DNA of 56,691 nucleotides from Methylovulum sp. (lineage in GTDB: Bacteria > Pseudomonadota > Gammaproteobacteria > Methylococcales > Methylomonadaceae): assembly GCA_030653435.1 (NCBI GenBank), contig JAURZI010000020.1:1-56691 (forward strand), in the 5' to 3' direction. Within the stretch, counting starts at the first letter, position 1. Each line of letters starts with the position of its first letter. This document shows, piece after piece, positions 48,101-56,482 of this stretch. Below the pieces are notes generated by a model. That model made no database searches and had not been told where the DNA came from. It saw only the letters and a list, made by a program, of their open reading frames with translations. A program made the position numbers and the translations under genes.

Positions 48101-49596
48101 GTCGGCGCGGCGGAAATCTCATTATTACGCGGAACATCGGCATCATGGCAAAACCGGACGGTCAGCGTCCAGTAGCCCTTATCACCAGCGGGCATTTTTA
48201 TCTGGATGCAGCAAGCTACGCAGAGGCTTTGGTAAGATATAAAGGCTGCTCCCGACCGGAAGCCGCGCGTTTGTCGGCCAGCGTGGCCCCTAAAGGCATA
48301 CGGGTGGCCGCGCACTTTACCCGTCCGGTGCTCGCCGCGCTGGTTTATCCTTTTCATGGCGATCCTGTGTACGACCAGGGGAAACTTGAAGCCTGCGGTC
48401 TGCCCTATACGGTACAGTCGCTGTTCCATACCTGGACGACCTATGATAAAGCCAAGTACCGGGATATTTTTCGCGGCAGCGGCGTGGATATGCCCGATGA
48501 AATCGACTGGCTGACCGATGACACCGCGCGCAGCCAGGAAAAAGCAGTGGTCAAAAACTGGATAAGTAACGGGCTGCCCGAAAGCGCTTATCCGGGTCTG
48601 CGCGCGTTTGCCCAATGTCATCCTTTGGTCATGATTAAGGATGCCGCCGAATCCGGCGGCCGCAATGCGGGCGCTTTTCTGTTGGTGCGGCCGGACGGCA
48701 GTCTGGATTCGGAACAAATGGAGTCGGCTGTTGACTTTATCTATCAAATTTCGCTGAAACACCATGTTTGTATCCAGGAAGTGATCCTGAGTTCGCCAGA
48801 ACACTGGGCCACCGAGGCGTTCATGCAGGCCTTTGTGCATCGGCAAATCGTCGAATGGGGCAGCGCCGTGAACCGTCAACGCCAGCCTTACACCCCCATC
48901 TTCGGCTCGCACCGTATCATCCTGTCCACGGACAAGCCGGGCGGGACGACTGGCTCAACAGAGTGGCATATCTCCCACTGGATCACGCTTAACAGCAAGC
49001 AACTGATCACCAATGTGGGCAGAGGCGGGACGCTCGAACAGTTGTTGCCGGAAACCATACGACCCGAACATCGGGACGCTATCCTTGGCAAACTGGCCGA
49101 AGCCGGTAGGCGCGTCATGGAAGCTATGGCTCGCTACGAGGCGCATAGCGCATCCTTATATACCGCTGAAACCGGCCGAACCGTGGGCGCCGATCTGATG
49201 GGCGTTTCCTACGGCATGCCCCGCTACTTGATGCTGGATTTCCTGATCGCCCCGGTGTTCGGGCAGGACGGTGTGTTGGTCGAAATTGAACCGATTTTCG
49301 ATGATAACGGCTGCCGTATAGGTTCGCGCTTTATACTGCAACACGGCAGCCGCCGTTTTCCGGGCAATATAGTCGATTGGCACATAGTGTTGATAGAGCC
49401 GAATATCGGTGTGGGTTTATGGGATCGCGTGGCTTTGCGCGAGGAATACCACGAGCTTGAGCGGGCTCGTAGCGCAGGTGTCAGCCCCGACTGGGAGCGC
49501 ATCGGCGAAAACGCCAGGGTCGTACTCAGCGATTTAAACCGCGCCGGAGAGGATTACCTTAACGCGCTTAATGCTGACCATGTCTTGCTTTCCTGA
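42187..49596 (+). CDS. Giant (2469-aa) protein with C-terminal ATP-grasp-like domain; function unknown
   Basis: A GTG start with no strong ribosome-binding site. No signal peptide or membrane segments are seen, so it is probably cytoplasmic. Most of the protein is helical and of unknown family. Near residues 1025-1036 it has GEGYGGYCVPKD, resembling the catalytic GxGFGGSCxPKD signature of UDP-sugar dehydrogenases, but the surrounding sequence does not obviously match that family. The C-terminal 400 residues look like an ATP-grasp fold: DKAKYRDIFRGSGVDMPDEIDWL, HPLVMIKDAAESGGRNAG (about 2145-2162), VEIEPIFDDNG (about 2365-2375) and a metal-site-like IEPN (about 2403). The next gene overlaps its 3' end by 26 nt and is also ATP-grasp-like, and a sugar kinase follows. 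A large enzyme or scaffold in a small-molecule pathway is the best inference. Confidence 0.85.
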   Translation: MNNKSFPLRIVGQFNKDNTTWRGRRGIGAVVARGMYRFGCNACEEMQVSVVDDADRRVAITAQVCQSSLQLMFSRFTIDPAFGGLLKKLAECELAVVFIEGHERLLELDSDANILTVACDLAIPLGYSACLDFAQKTADQQAFEHLLALGHYYLLLCWQGWTERQALAKVVEGYASLLKTERACLHSLLEGNLLDSGNLFSMFLKRAAFDRTGGIEISRQQVWLDQQMTWLFGQDRIDLPYPRQAALDILQGEADVDGQRTQLYQLLRGYDRSLESGNIERIATEVRAARQQLIFGRMSRAFHNQATLFANAVLLQPGAAWRQLAAELSSQTVGVPELHASAGALALLLASSGEIPLTTLEGACERFEDAVLDEQKKALSDALVDSRSRVENYNDPLVGQYEVAAPHADIMVRAGQGLRLVDRIREEFLGAAKRHAAYVVISQRPSPTGSHLLIKINEFQDPYSGKAENLRKLVRLAGDRIYSSPDYGWLAVADHWIEAIPLFIKEEVLVQDGQESTRTVIDISGMEVSFREEMADLWAVNLRQVLDSELHCLAREYVAGEKLTGFDEVSDADDIAAVAVLLGDRYRREINQVQKLIEAEELAPFDAMRQILLGDPILRQLAEHQQGTGSWPASVRQLIQVINFDTEVFRLKPHALKPRRALPTLHVLTTQSAGMTEGYIRTWLEESMALFNIAEDLGLHDKITEREAFFISRILALGEKLIRELGVWIEVEELCANEQIPQTAAILRLINRNRLLQQELSCLGALLEFEEIQQGRKKAEDCGEPKVVEDYLTLHAEALQEAALIEVIARNRTTLISRMGGGGSDEALRRTVLDDEYYRQDLEAYTRLVARRRVLEGLNAGHPQQQLNECCETYLRRFQQLRKTTARKEIIAEHGLNHLTLSPQYYFQASGGGKRYHLIYTPSRVDLGQRERESVETWSQWVGGADRAAAQTGRQIYSLINKDVRCFDSLTEPEILKTGENASMASHFGFSNALSMMVTASAHGDFEAMADLMNRRRDRLIHPAGEGYGGYCVPKDGLFLEFVLTLNCAEKLSQMGLPAAYHSAVVALANALLDRKPEFGGQLEWEAWAASQLQGQDGLKPYFTVSSGLPVFQITRIAHVLEHLGKPQLRDPYRVAASLAAGWGLHKMVTGGEQVNRFMPFFKSWLIRQGVCEAARRHADLPIRVENCVVVLTAEYKPDTQDARFATGLRKFEILAGTGSHLLNALDLDGRIIAVLMNEGFEGLQQRGWDGRIRDMLAISADDSKADGQLRGLFPASRLPAEIRMVSPTGLSTQDLLNYTSDTQLEAIADETHRELLALGLTAKEIEANLRTWGARLGHWASRQPPSTGLLERMGGRIHVLALAVLGPERRYEYAVQGADVIDTGIPHRSLRDLLADPARLCRLMLEGNPNSALVIVDGAAGARHRAMNRGDVMRWFAAAEQLGRESVYLSVGMGQQTIEAWRSDMRRRRRRAERLLQSLTGDDPGLAHQVYGRIIDEIRQDQEIQSALSETDKLDRFGRGCESDRVLVDALGRIGSGVALKDLGFVDFLALGGLYLLMGATEEDVRAAMASFATAITRLGGYSSRTDERVLGLLLPTHQRMSVAEFREEKGVESSNKAMEERATVALETRRQLAARVAQARALNQRQTGFAAVLDDTGDFISLYRKAIAVLGNGGQPVTEEHFGAFLKYTHNALTALARDFQSVVHPEETQGMLARLEQLFSGRQLDEQIYHRIAGGYEDIGDFGRLAQQISEQAQQGKIDAVAKEQGLRCVAQGAELFYILLAVETTIAYTHQEPSTFDAMSLWRALSGFFAKTLNDHSYEYRPWVYSRGTGYADYQGERLYRFAVERHQWLYGYLRHVVTHYTDLRELTGPEQDMLLGNYLDGMEIEAIGAGADGQVEKIWRAYGQLRELAFIRNDGFAIPVVFAEFDPDLIHDRARVNHVIAVPVGRTHFSRVLCEGPSLARQLEQEGRRGGNLIITRNIGIMAKPDGQRPVALITSGHFYLDAASYAEALVRYKGCSRPEAARLSASVAPKGIRVAAHFTRPVLAALVYPFHGDPVYDQGKLEACGLPYTVQSLFHTWTTYDKAKYRDIFRGSGVDMPDEIDWLTDDTARSQEKAVVKNWISNGLPESAYPGLRAFAQCHPLVMIKDAAESGGRNAGAFLLVRPDGSLDSEQMESAVDFIYQISLKHHVCIQEVILSSPEHWATEAFMQAFVHRQIVEWGSAVNRQRQPYTPIFGSHRIILSTDKPGGTTGSTEWHISHWITLNSKQLITNVGRGGTLEQLLPETIRPEHRDAILGKLAEAGRRVMEAMARYEAHSASLYTAETGRTVGADLMGVSYGMPRYLMLDFLIAPVFGQDGVLVEIEPIFDDNGCRIGSRFILQHGSRRFPGNIVDWHIVLIEPNIGVGLWDRVALREEYHELERARSAGVSPDWERIGENARVVLSDLNRAGEDYLNALNADHVLLS

Positions 49597-51088
49597 TACC
49601 GATCAGAGCCAAAGAGCCTGCCGCCGGACCTGGAATGCGCTAGGCATGAGAGACAATTCACCTTTAAGCGTCGATGAAGCCTGTGTTTTCGTCAAATATC
49701 TGTTGCTGGAAGGACTGGAAAACGGTGAAATCCGCTATTGGCGTGTGCGTTGGCAAACCGATGCCGGTATGGCACTGCGTCGGCGACTGGAAGCGCTGCT
49801 AACCACCCTGCTTGGCTCTAACGGACTTACGGCTAAGCCGTGGATTGAATGGAAATCCCTAGTCAGGCCTTGGCTTGCTTCTGCAAGCTACCGGCGACGC
49901 CTCATTGATCTGGCGCTGGAAGCCGTGCTCAGCGAACCCTTAGCCCCAGAACTCTGCATTAGATTAGCCGCTTCATCACGGCATGAACTCTCGTCAGCGC
50001 TGCCCGGGGAGTGGAACCATGTCGTGGTGTTTGCCTCCCCCGTATTCTTCACCCATGAATTCTACCCGCTGGCCGTCGATGCCTGTGTGCATGATTCCGA
50101 ACACTTTGGCAATCCACGAACCAATGTGCTGGCTGCACATATCGACTGGCTTGCTGACAATGGACAACTAAAACGTATCCTTTACCTGGATTTCAGTTTG
50201 GGGCGGTTCATCGAAACGGAGCTGGACATCCCCATGCGGTCGGACAGCGTCCAGTTCCTCTGTATGGGTAGCCAGGAGCGGGAATCCCATGCGCTGATGG
50301 CGCAGCGTTTTGAATGCGTACAAGTCAACCCGGCCTCGGTATCCAGGCTGGCTGATGACAAAGCCGCTACGCTGGCCGCTTGGTCGGCCTTGGGATTGGA
50401 CGTGCCCGTTTATCAAGAAATTGTCCCCGGAGATTTGGCGACGGCGTATTGCTTTCTGGACAACTTTGCAGAAATCGTCGTTAAACCCAATCAGGCCACC
50501 GAAGGGGAGCATGTGGCTTTCTTCCGGCGCGACCAAGCGCATGCCAGGCAGGAATTGGCGCGCCATCTTGAATGTTGCTGGGCGCAGGGGGCCGCCATCG
50601 CCCAGCAACGCCGCGACGGCGTCAGCTTTCGGAATCCGGTTTCCGGTGCCGGCCACAGCTTGGCGTTACGCCTGAATCTTGCCTTCGATGGCGCGCGCCA
50701 TTGTTTGGAATCCGGTTATGCACAATTGGGGCTGGACGGGCGGCATCCCGCCGCATGTGGACGCGGAGGCCATATCGTCGCTGTCGATGTGGCGCTGTCC
50801 GGCCTGGTTTGCGGGGGTAAGCCGATCCGTCTTGATTCGGGGGACTGGAACAGGATACGTGCACAGGCCGAGTGTGCTGCCGGCCTGTTCGACGGTTTGC
50901 TGTTGATGGGTTTGGACGTGCTGCTCGACCAAGACCTACACGGCAACATAACACCCGTGTTTCTGGAAGCCAACCCGCGACCGGCGGGCTTAAGCCATTC
51001 CAGGTTCTTGACGGACGATCCCCTTACGCCAGCCCAGATTGGCGTCAGCCTCAAATTATGGGACGGCATATACCCAGTTGCATCATGA
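49571..51088 (+). CDS. ATP-grasp-fold ligase-like protein
   Basis: A 505-aa protein starting inside the 3' end of the giant gene (an alternative ATG is at 49580). The N-terminal 250 residues are unrecognised. The C-terminal half carries ATP-grasp features: DKAATLAAWSALGLDVPVYQE (about 262-282), the ATP-binding lysine region EIVVKPNQATEGEHV (about 302-316) and the metal-binding FLEANPRPAGLSH (about 464-476), with Glu and Asn as in carboxylate-amine ligases. ATP-grasp ligases activate a carboxylate as acyl phosphate and join it to an amine or thiol. Substrate unknown. Overlap with the giant gene implies coupled expression and likely a shared pathway. Confidence 0.8.
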   Translation: MLTMSCFPDTDQSQRACRRTWNALGMRDNSPLSVDEACVFVKYLLLEGLENGEIRYWRVRWQTDAGMALRRRLEALLTTLLGSNGLTAKPWIEWKSLVRPWLASASYRRRLIDLALEAVLSEPLAPELCIRLAASSRHELSSALPGEWNHVVVFASPVFFTHEFYPLAVDACVHDSEHFGNPRTNVLAAHIDWLADNGQLKRILYLDFSLGRFIETELDIPMRSDSVQFLCMGSQERESHALMAQRFECVQVNPASVSRLADDKAATLAAWSALGLDVPVYQEIVPGDLATAYCFLDNFAEIVVKPNQATEGEHVAFFRRDQAHARQELARHLECCWAQGAAIAQQRRDGVSFRNPVSGAGHSLALRLNLAFDGARHCLESGYAQLGLDGRHPAACGRGGHIVAVDVALSGLVCGGKPIRLDSGDWNRIRAQAECAAGLFDGLLLMGLDVLLDQDLHGNITPVFLEANPRPAGLSHSRFLTDDPLTPAQIGVSLKLWDGIYPVAS

Positions 51089-51205
51089 TTCATCCCGACA
51101 TGGTTAGAATAGCGGTCATCCGGGTCGCCTTCCGGGTACGATCCAAAGAATTTTTCTCAAAACCGATGTGATTTTCTGCTGCAAATGACTAAATGCCTAT
51201 TGGGT

Positions 51206-51285
51206 GTAGGGCGTGCCGCGCGCGCCACACGAAGGGAGTTTTAGCATTGATGTTATTCCACAAGGGCGCGCGCGGCACGCCCTAC
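51206..51285. repeat. GC-rich inverted repeat sharing the MITE core
   Basis: GTAGGGCGTGCCGCGCGCGCC (51206-51226) pairs with GGGCGCGCGCGGCACGCCCTAC (51264-51285) around a loop of about 37 nt. The sequence GTAGGGCG...GCCGCGCGCGCC is the same core found inside MITE copies 1, 2 and 4, so this may be a further relative without the ends. It lies between the ATP-grasp gene and the kinase gene. Confidence 0.65.
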
Positions 51286-51363
51286 GGCGTTGAGTTTAAG
51301 CCGCAGTTTTAATCAACCGAGTTAAGCAGCAACACGGTTCAATATTCGACAAAGGAGCTCATC

Positions 51364-52380
51364 ATGTCTATCGTAAGCCGTGCATATCCGCGTGCAGCAC
51401 TGGTCGGCAATCCCTCTGATGGCTACTTCGGTAAGACTATCGCGTTGGTGTTCGGCAATTTTCGGGCAGAGCTCAGTCTTTGGGAATCGCCTATGCTGGA
51501 AATTTTGCCTTGCGACATTGATAAACCGGTGTTCGCCTCGATGGCGCAGCTGGTCGAGCATATTCACAACCACGGTTACTATGGCGGCATTCGCCTGCTC
51601 AAGGCAGCCATCAAGTGTTTTTTTGAATATTGCACAGCGGCAGCAATTCCGCTAGATCATCGAAACTTCACGCTCCGTTACGACACGACTATTCCGCAGC
51701 GTCTGGGCCTGGCCGGTTCCAGCGCGATTATCACCGCGTGTATGCGGGGGCTTATGCAGTTTTATGGCGTCGCCATCCCGAAACCGCAGTTGGCGAACCT
51801 CATCCTCTCCGTTGAAAAGGATGAGTTACAGATCGGTGCAGGGCTTCAGGATCGCGTGGCGCAGGTATACCAGGGGCTGGTTTACATGGACTTCGACAGG
51901 GCCATCATGGGTAAGCAAGGCTACGGCAACTATGTGCCCCTTGACATAGGGTTATTGCCGAAGCTTTACATAGCCTACCGCACCGATTTGGCTGAGGGTT
52001 CGGAAACCACCCACAATGACCTTAGTGAACGCTACCAGTGCGGTGATGTTGACGTGCATGAGGCCATGGCGCAGTGTGCGGGTTTGGCGGTGCAGGTGAA
52101 GGCGTTGCTCGAAGCAGGCAACGGGACTGAAATCGCCGGATTGATTAACCGCAATTTCGATTTGAGAAAAACTGTTTTACGAATCAGCCCTGGCAACCTG
52201 CACATGGTTGAGGCTGCCAGGAGCGTGGGCGCAAGCGCAAACTTTACCGGTTCGGGCGGGGCTATAATCGGAACCTATACGGATGATGCGATGTACGAAT
52301 GCTTGGCAACGACGCTATCGACTATCGGCGTCAACATCATCAAACCTGAAATCGTCCCTATGTGTGGTGATGAGTGTTAG
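51364..52380 (+). CDS. GHMP-family sugar kinase, glucuronokinase-like
   Basis: A 338-aa protein with a strong ribosome-binding site (AAGGAG, 51352-51357). The N-terminus YPRAALVGNPSDGYFGKTIALVFGNF closely resembles the start of plant glucuronokinases. The GHMP ATP loop is PQRLGLAGSSAI (about 111-122) and the C-terminal motif is GASANFTGSGGAIIG (about 290-304). The family phosphorylates sugars at O-1 or related positions. It is about 275 nt after the ATP-grasp gene and on the same strand, so it probably belongs to the same functional unit. Sugar substrate is not proven. Confidence 0.8.
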   Translation: MSIVSRAYPRAALVGNPSDGYFGKTIALVFGNFRAELSLWESPMLEILPCDIDKPVFASMAQLVEHIHNHGYYGGIRLLKAAIKCFFEYCTAAAIPLDHRNFTLRYDTTIPQRLGLAGSSAIITACMRGLMQFYGVAIPKPQLANLILSVEKDELQIGAGLQDRVAQVYQGLVYMDFDRAIMGKQGYGNYVPLDIGLLPKLYIAYRTDLAEGSETTHNDLSERYQCGDVDVHEAMAQCAGLAVQVKALLEAGNGTEIAGLINRNFDLRKTVLRISPGNLHMVEAARSVGASANFTGSGGAIIGTYTDDAMYECLATTLSTIGVNIIKPEIVPMCGDEC

Positions 52381-52416
52381 CGCGGCTTTTCAGTTTAATG
52401 CACTTGTAGTTTGACG

Positions 52417-53820
52417 CTACCCGCCAGTCTTGGCGTTAACTTCACCCACCCGTTTATAGAACTGCCAGCTTATCTTGCGGCGCGGTAATAGATATTCAAT
52501 TTCTTCTTCAGGGCGTTCCCTTAGGTTGAGTGGCCGTTCTATTTTGATGGATGATTCTTGGGCCAAGTCGATAATCATGGCTTGGCTTCTTGGGACATCG
52601 CGTTCATAAATCAATACCTTGGGTCTCAAGGGGTTATCGGCCATCGCCGATGCGACGACTACGCCTACACGCTTGTCTGACAGCAGGATGATAGAACCGG
52701 GCGGATAAACGCCCATTGCCCGGATAAAAAGCTGCAATAGCCTTTTGTCGCATTTGCCGTTTTCTTTGGACCACATCATTGCCAGCGCTTCGGAAGGCAG
52801 TATCGATCGAAGATGATCAACGGGGTTAGTGAGGTTATCGAAACGATTGGCAATGGCAACGATACGGGCGGCAAACGATATGTCGTCACCACGGAGCTGG
52901 TCAGGAAAGCCTTTGCCATCGATACGTTCGTGGTGGTGAAGGATGATGTCCAGCATGGCCGGGGAAAGCGTCCCCATTTGTAACGCATTATGGTAACCCA
53001 CCCGGCAATGGCTTTTATACACAGCCTCTTCGAATTCATTACGTTGGGTGTTTCGCAGCACCGACGAATGGAAGGTCAATTTGCCAATATCATGGAGTAA
53101 TGCGCCTATCCCAATAGTGTGCAAGGCTTCTTCGGGCAACCCCGCCTGCCTGCCTAATAATTGGGCTAATGTCATAACTGATAAGGCATGGGCGGCTTGC
53201 CCTTCATGCTGGCCTTTTTCGGTAATCAGTGTGATAGCGCTATCGGGATCTGAAAGTAATACAGTTATGGATTTCTCGCTAACATCGGAAATCTGCATGA
53301 TGCTTTTTTTAGGTTCTGAGCCTAACAATTTGAAAGCATTATTGATTGATCTTGATGCCTCAAGGTAATGGCTGTGCGCTTTGTCCAGCCGTCTACGCAT
53401 AGTCGCTATAAGCTTGGTGCGTTCCACATTTTCGGTGCTAATCTCCGCGATTAATGAAGCCAGGGATGCCTGTCCTTCATTATCAGCCGGTTCATCAGCT
53501 GGGGCGGTTGTTGAAAAAACCTGCTGGCTAGGCAAAGGCGGCACTTTGCTGCGTTTAACATCGCAAAATATTTGGGGTAGATTCATGGACGCAATCTGCC
53601 GCACTTGTTCATCGTCGGCGATAATAAAAGAGTTGAAAAAAAAACCATGCGTCAGCCACGACCCTGGAATCCTGATCCGTACGCCGGGGCGCAGTTGGGA
53701 GGCATCAATAGCTATTTCGTCTTTTCGCAAACTTTTTATCCGATTGGGTTTAGGGCGGCCTAGCAAAACTGTGATGAGGCCAACAAAGCTAGCTTTGAGT
53801 ATATTGAAGTTTTTTACCAC
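52417..53820 (-). CDS. HD-GYP-domain protein (probable c-di-GMP phosphodiesterase) with DUF3391 N-terminus
   Basis: A 467-aa protein. A DUF3391-type N-terminal domain (AIDASQLRPGVRIRIPGSWLTHGFF) is followed by a charged helical linker and the HD-GYP domain: HD in GALLHDIGKL (about 243-244), HHHERIDGKGFP (about 295-306), and RIVAIANRFDNL. The GYP motif reads GFP here. The family hydrolyses c-di-GMP. The GTG start at 53820 is uncertain, because no ATG precedes the conserved region. It is monocistronic and convergent with the kinase gene. Confidence 0.85.
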   Translation of the reverse strand: MVKNFNILKASFVGLITVLLGRPKPNRIKSLRKDEIAIDASQLRPGVRIRIPGSWLTHGFFFNSFIIADDEQVRQIASMNLPQIFCDVKRSKVPPLPSQQVFSTTAPADEPADNEGQASLASLIAEISTENVERTKLIATMRRRLDKAHSHYLEASRSINNAFKLLGSEPKKSIMQISDVSEKSITVLLSDPDSAITLITEKGQHEGQAAHALSVMTLAQLLGRQAGLPEEALHTIGIGALLHDIGKLTFHSSVLRNTQRNEFEEAVYKSHCRVGYHNALQMGTLSPAMLDIILHHHERIDGKGFPDQLRGDDISFAARIVAIANRFDNLTNPVDHLRSILPSEALAMMWSKENGKCDKRLLQLFIRAMGVYPPGSIILLSDKRVGVVVASAMADNPLRPKVLIYERDVPRSQAMIIDLAQESSIKIERPLNLRERPEEEIEYLLPRRKISWQFYKRVGEVNAKTGG

Positions 53821-53973
53821 CGTAAACGCCTATAATTACCAAAGAGCAACTCAAAGACGAAATGAATACGGTGGAAGACCCACAAATTTACTGGATACCC
53901 TGTTATTTCAGAAACAATGCGCCTGCCCGTGGCGGGATTGGCTGATATGGAAAGCTGTGCACAAGCTCAACTT

Positions 53974-55290
53974 CTAGAGTTCCCCCTTAGGATAAACCTG
54001 GACAAAGACTATACGTGAGCCGTGCATTTTTTTGACCAGCACATCAAACTGATTAAATACAATGGTCTGGTTCTCCACTGGAATATCGCGGAGCTTGGAC
54101 ATGATGAGGCCGCCCACTGAGACGGTATCCTCCAAATCCAGCTCTTCGTTCTCGATATCAATGCCCAAAATCCGTTCCAACGAGAATATCGGCAAGCTGC
54201 CTTTGCCGATCAAGCTGCCGTCGCCAAGCCGGTTCCAATCATTATTGTTTTGGCGGAATTCGTCACGTATCTCACCTACCATGGCGCTGAGTAAATTGTC
54301 CAGGGTGATGAATCCTTCCGGTTTTTGCCCTTTTTGACCGATGATTGTAAAGTGCGGCGCCCCTGTGCGGAAATGGCGTAATAACACCAGTGATGGCGTG
54401 CTCGGCGATATGTATTGGATGGGCCGTAAGTATGAGGTTAAATCGGCAATGACGCCACCTGCTTGTTGGGCAAGAAACAAGTCTTTCAGGTGGATCATGC
54501 CTAGCACATTAATATTGTTCGTGTCGAAATACGGGTAACGGCTGAATCGTGATTGGCAGATGATTTTTAAATTGGCTTCCAGGCTGTTGGCATGATGCAA
54601 GGATACCATCTCGTGACTGGGTCGCATCAGGTCAGACACTTCCAAATCACTAAAATCGAGCGTTTGCGCCAGAATATTCCATTCATCGCGGGTAAACCGT
54701 TCAACCAGACTATTGCTACGCAAAATCAGTTTGAGTTCGTCAGCTGAATAACCGGCTTCCTTATTATGGGTACCGCCCAGGCCGAATAGATAAAGGACTA
54801 GGTTGGCGCTGGTATTGAGCAGCCATATTGCAGGGAACATCAACCAATAAAAGCCGAATAGCGGCACGGCAGTCCATAAGCCGATACTTTCAGGATTACG
54901 GATTGCCATCGACTTAGGCGCGAGTTCGCCAACAACGATATGCAAGAATGAGATAACTGAAAAAGCGAAGGCGAAAGAAATGCCATGTATCAGTTCCGCC
55001 GAGGTCACCCCTAGCCTCTCGAACGCCGGTTCCAGTAGGCTGGCAAACGCGGGTTCACCGACCCAGCCCAAGCCCAGTGAAGCAAGTGTGATACCCAACT
55101 GGCAGGCCGATAAATAAGCATCCAGTTTTACATGGACTTTCGCCAGAATACGCCCGCGTAAGCCCCTTGTTTTGGCAATTTCGCGGATGCGTGTCTGTCG
55201 TAACTTGACTAGGCCGAATTCTGCTGCGACAAAAAAGCCGTTAAGGGCGACCAACAACAAAGCGACTATGATTAAAAGCAGGTTATCCAT
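53974..55290 (-). CDS. CNNM/CorC-family membrane protein with CBS domains (TlyC/YtfL-like)
   Basis: A 438-aa protein with an N-terminal CNNM/DUF21 transmembrane domain (LLLIIVALLLVALNGFFVAAEFGLVKLRQTRIRE). Two CBS domains follow around residues 205-340 (LMRPSHEMVSLHHANSLEANL, VLGMIHLKDLFLAQ). A C-terminal CorC_HlyC transporter-associated domain contains GDGSLIGKGSLPIFSLERIL and DTVSVGGLIMSKL. Members are linked to magnesium/cobalt transport or efflux. It is transcribed from the minus strand as a single gene. Confidence 0.9.
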   Translation of the reverse strand: MDNLLLIIVALLLVALNGFFVAAEFGLVKLRQTRIREIAKTRGLRGRILAKVHVKLDAYLSACQLGITLASLGLGWVGEPAFASLLEPAFERLGVTSAELIHGISFAFAFSVISFLHIVVGELAPKSMAIRNPESIGLWTAVPLFGFYWLMFPAIWLLNTSANLVLYLFGLGGTHNKEAGYSADELKLILRSNSLVERFTRDEWNILAQTLDFSDLEVSDLMRPSHEMVSLHHANSLEANLKIICQSRFSRYPYFDTNNINVLGMIHLKDLFLAQQAGGVIADLTSYLRPIQYISPSTPSLVLLRHFRTGAPHFTIIGQKGQKPEGFITLDNLLSAMVGEIRDEFRQNNNDWNRLGDGSLIGKGSLPIFSLERILGIDIENEELDLEDTVSVGGLIMSKLRDIPVENQTIVFNQFDVLVKKMHGSRIVFVQVYPKGEL

Positions 55291-55503
55291 ATGGAGTGAT
55301 TTGACAGTTTATAAGCGTCATGCTCTAAATGCTACGCCAAATCATCGGCATAACTGTAGGTTTTATTTAAATTAAATTTATATAATCTGTTGATGGTATG
55401 TGTATGTTTAATTTTGTCTTATGCGGTCTGCTGAACCAGGATGACCATCTGTTCCATGATGTTTTTGAATACAGACGATAAACGGGAAGCCAAAGCGGGG
55501 TGT

Positions 55504-55845
55504 TTAAATCTTTTTAACGAATTCCGATTTAAGCTTCATTGCACCAATACCATCGATTTTGCAGTCGATATCATGGTCGCCGTCGACCAGACGGATGTTT
55601 TTTACTTTAGTGCCCACTTTGACGACTAATGATGAACCTTTGACTTTGAGGTCTTTGATGACAGTGACGCTGTCGCCGTCTTGCAGCAGGTTGCCGTTTG
55701 CATCCTTAATGGTACGGCCATCGGTGCTGTCTTCAGTTGCCCCGGTTTTTGCCCATTCGTGCGCGCATTCAGGGCAGATATACGAGTCGCCGTCTTCGTA
55801 AGTGAATTCAGAGCCGCATGCCGGGCACTGGGGAAGGTTGCTCAT
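55504..55845 (-). CDS. phnA: PhnA family protein (zinc-ribbon)
   Basis: A 113-aa protein from the internal ATG, which fits PhnA length. The N-terminal zinc ribbon is [25 protein letters not shown], followed by the YjdM/PhnA C-terminal domain ([44 protein letters not shown]). Despite its name, the E. coli protein is not a phosphonoacetate hydrolase. Exact function unknown. Confidence 0.93.
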   Translation of the reverse strand: MSNLPQCPACGSEFTYEDGDSYICPECAHEWAKTGATEDSTDGRTIKDANGNLLQDGDSVTVIKDLKVKGSSLVVKVGTKVKNIRLVDGDHDIDCKIDGIGAMKLKSEFVKKI

Positions 55846-55949
55846 TGCTTTTACCTTTGAGGGTAGTCTCAACCCTGTGGGATACAAGGTGTCTTGAGGC
55901 GGCATAATGCCAGATTGAGACGTTTATTGTCCACTTAACTTGGGAGGGA

Positions 55950-56295
55950 CAGTGCTAAGCTTGGTTTCAAGGTGGGGCTTATCTGCCCGCCAATCTTTGT
56001 CTGCCGCTACGTTGGGCGTATCCCAAGCCAAAAATACGGGACTAGAAAAGAAAAAATCACTTTGGCTGCACATCATTGCAATCCGGAAACGACCGCACAA
56101 ATCGAACAATCGAATGACAGCTATATTGTTCAAGTGAAGGAAAACAGCCTATTTTATTGGCCCAATGCAAAGAAGTGGCTCAGAATGAATCACTGATGAT
56201 TGCTGAAAATCAGATTGTCGATTCGGGACATGGTGCGCTGGTAGGGCGCGAAGAATTTTCAAGAAATTGTGAAGAGTTTGTTGATTTACTTTAGG
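55950..56295 (+). pseudogene. Degenerate ISAs1/H-repeat-like transposase fragment
   Basis: Across a frame change, the reading contains segments resembling the DDE region of ISAs1-type transposases: LSLVSRWGLSARQSL, then HHCNPETTAQI...DSYIVQVKEN and IVDSGHGALVGREEF. No complete ORF or terminal repeats are visible. Assignment is by motif resemblance only. Confidence 0.4.
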
Positions 56296-56482
56296 TACTC
56301 ATTTCGACGCTTAGGCAAGTTAATTTTTTATGAGAAAGCCGTGATATAACGGGAGAGTAGTTGCCATTGATGCAATGGATTGCCAAAAAAAGATAACCCC
56401 CACAAAAGGCCGGTCCTTTGGATCGTTGGCGGGTGCGGCTGTCAGTCTTTAAAACCGGCAGCCGTTTTGTCCGAACTGGTTA

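Noticed and set aside
47713-48912. A long minus-strand open frame (399 aa) inside the giant gene
   Set aside because: It lies wholly within a well-supported plus-strand coding sequence, lacks a ribosome-binding site and has the composition of an antisense shadow.
50168-50656. 162-aa minus-strand frame within the ATP-grasp gene
   Set aside because: Antisense shadow of a coding region with recognisable ATP-grasp motifs.
53821-53973. Small ORF between the HD-GYP gene and the CNNM gene
   Set aside because: Short, no family resemblance and no good start signal.
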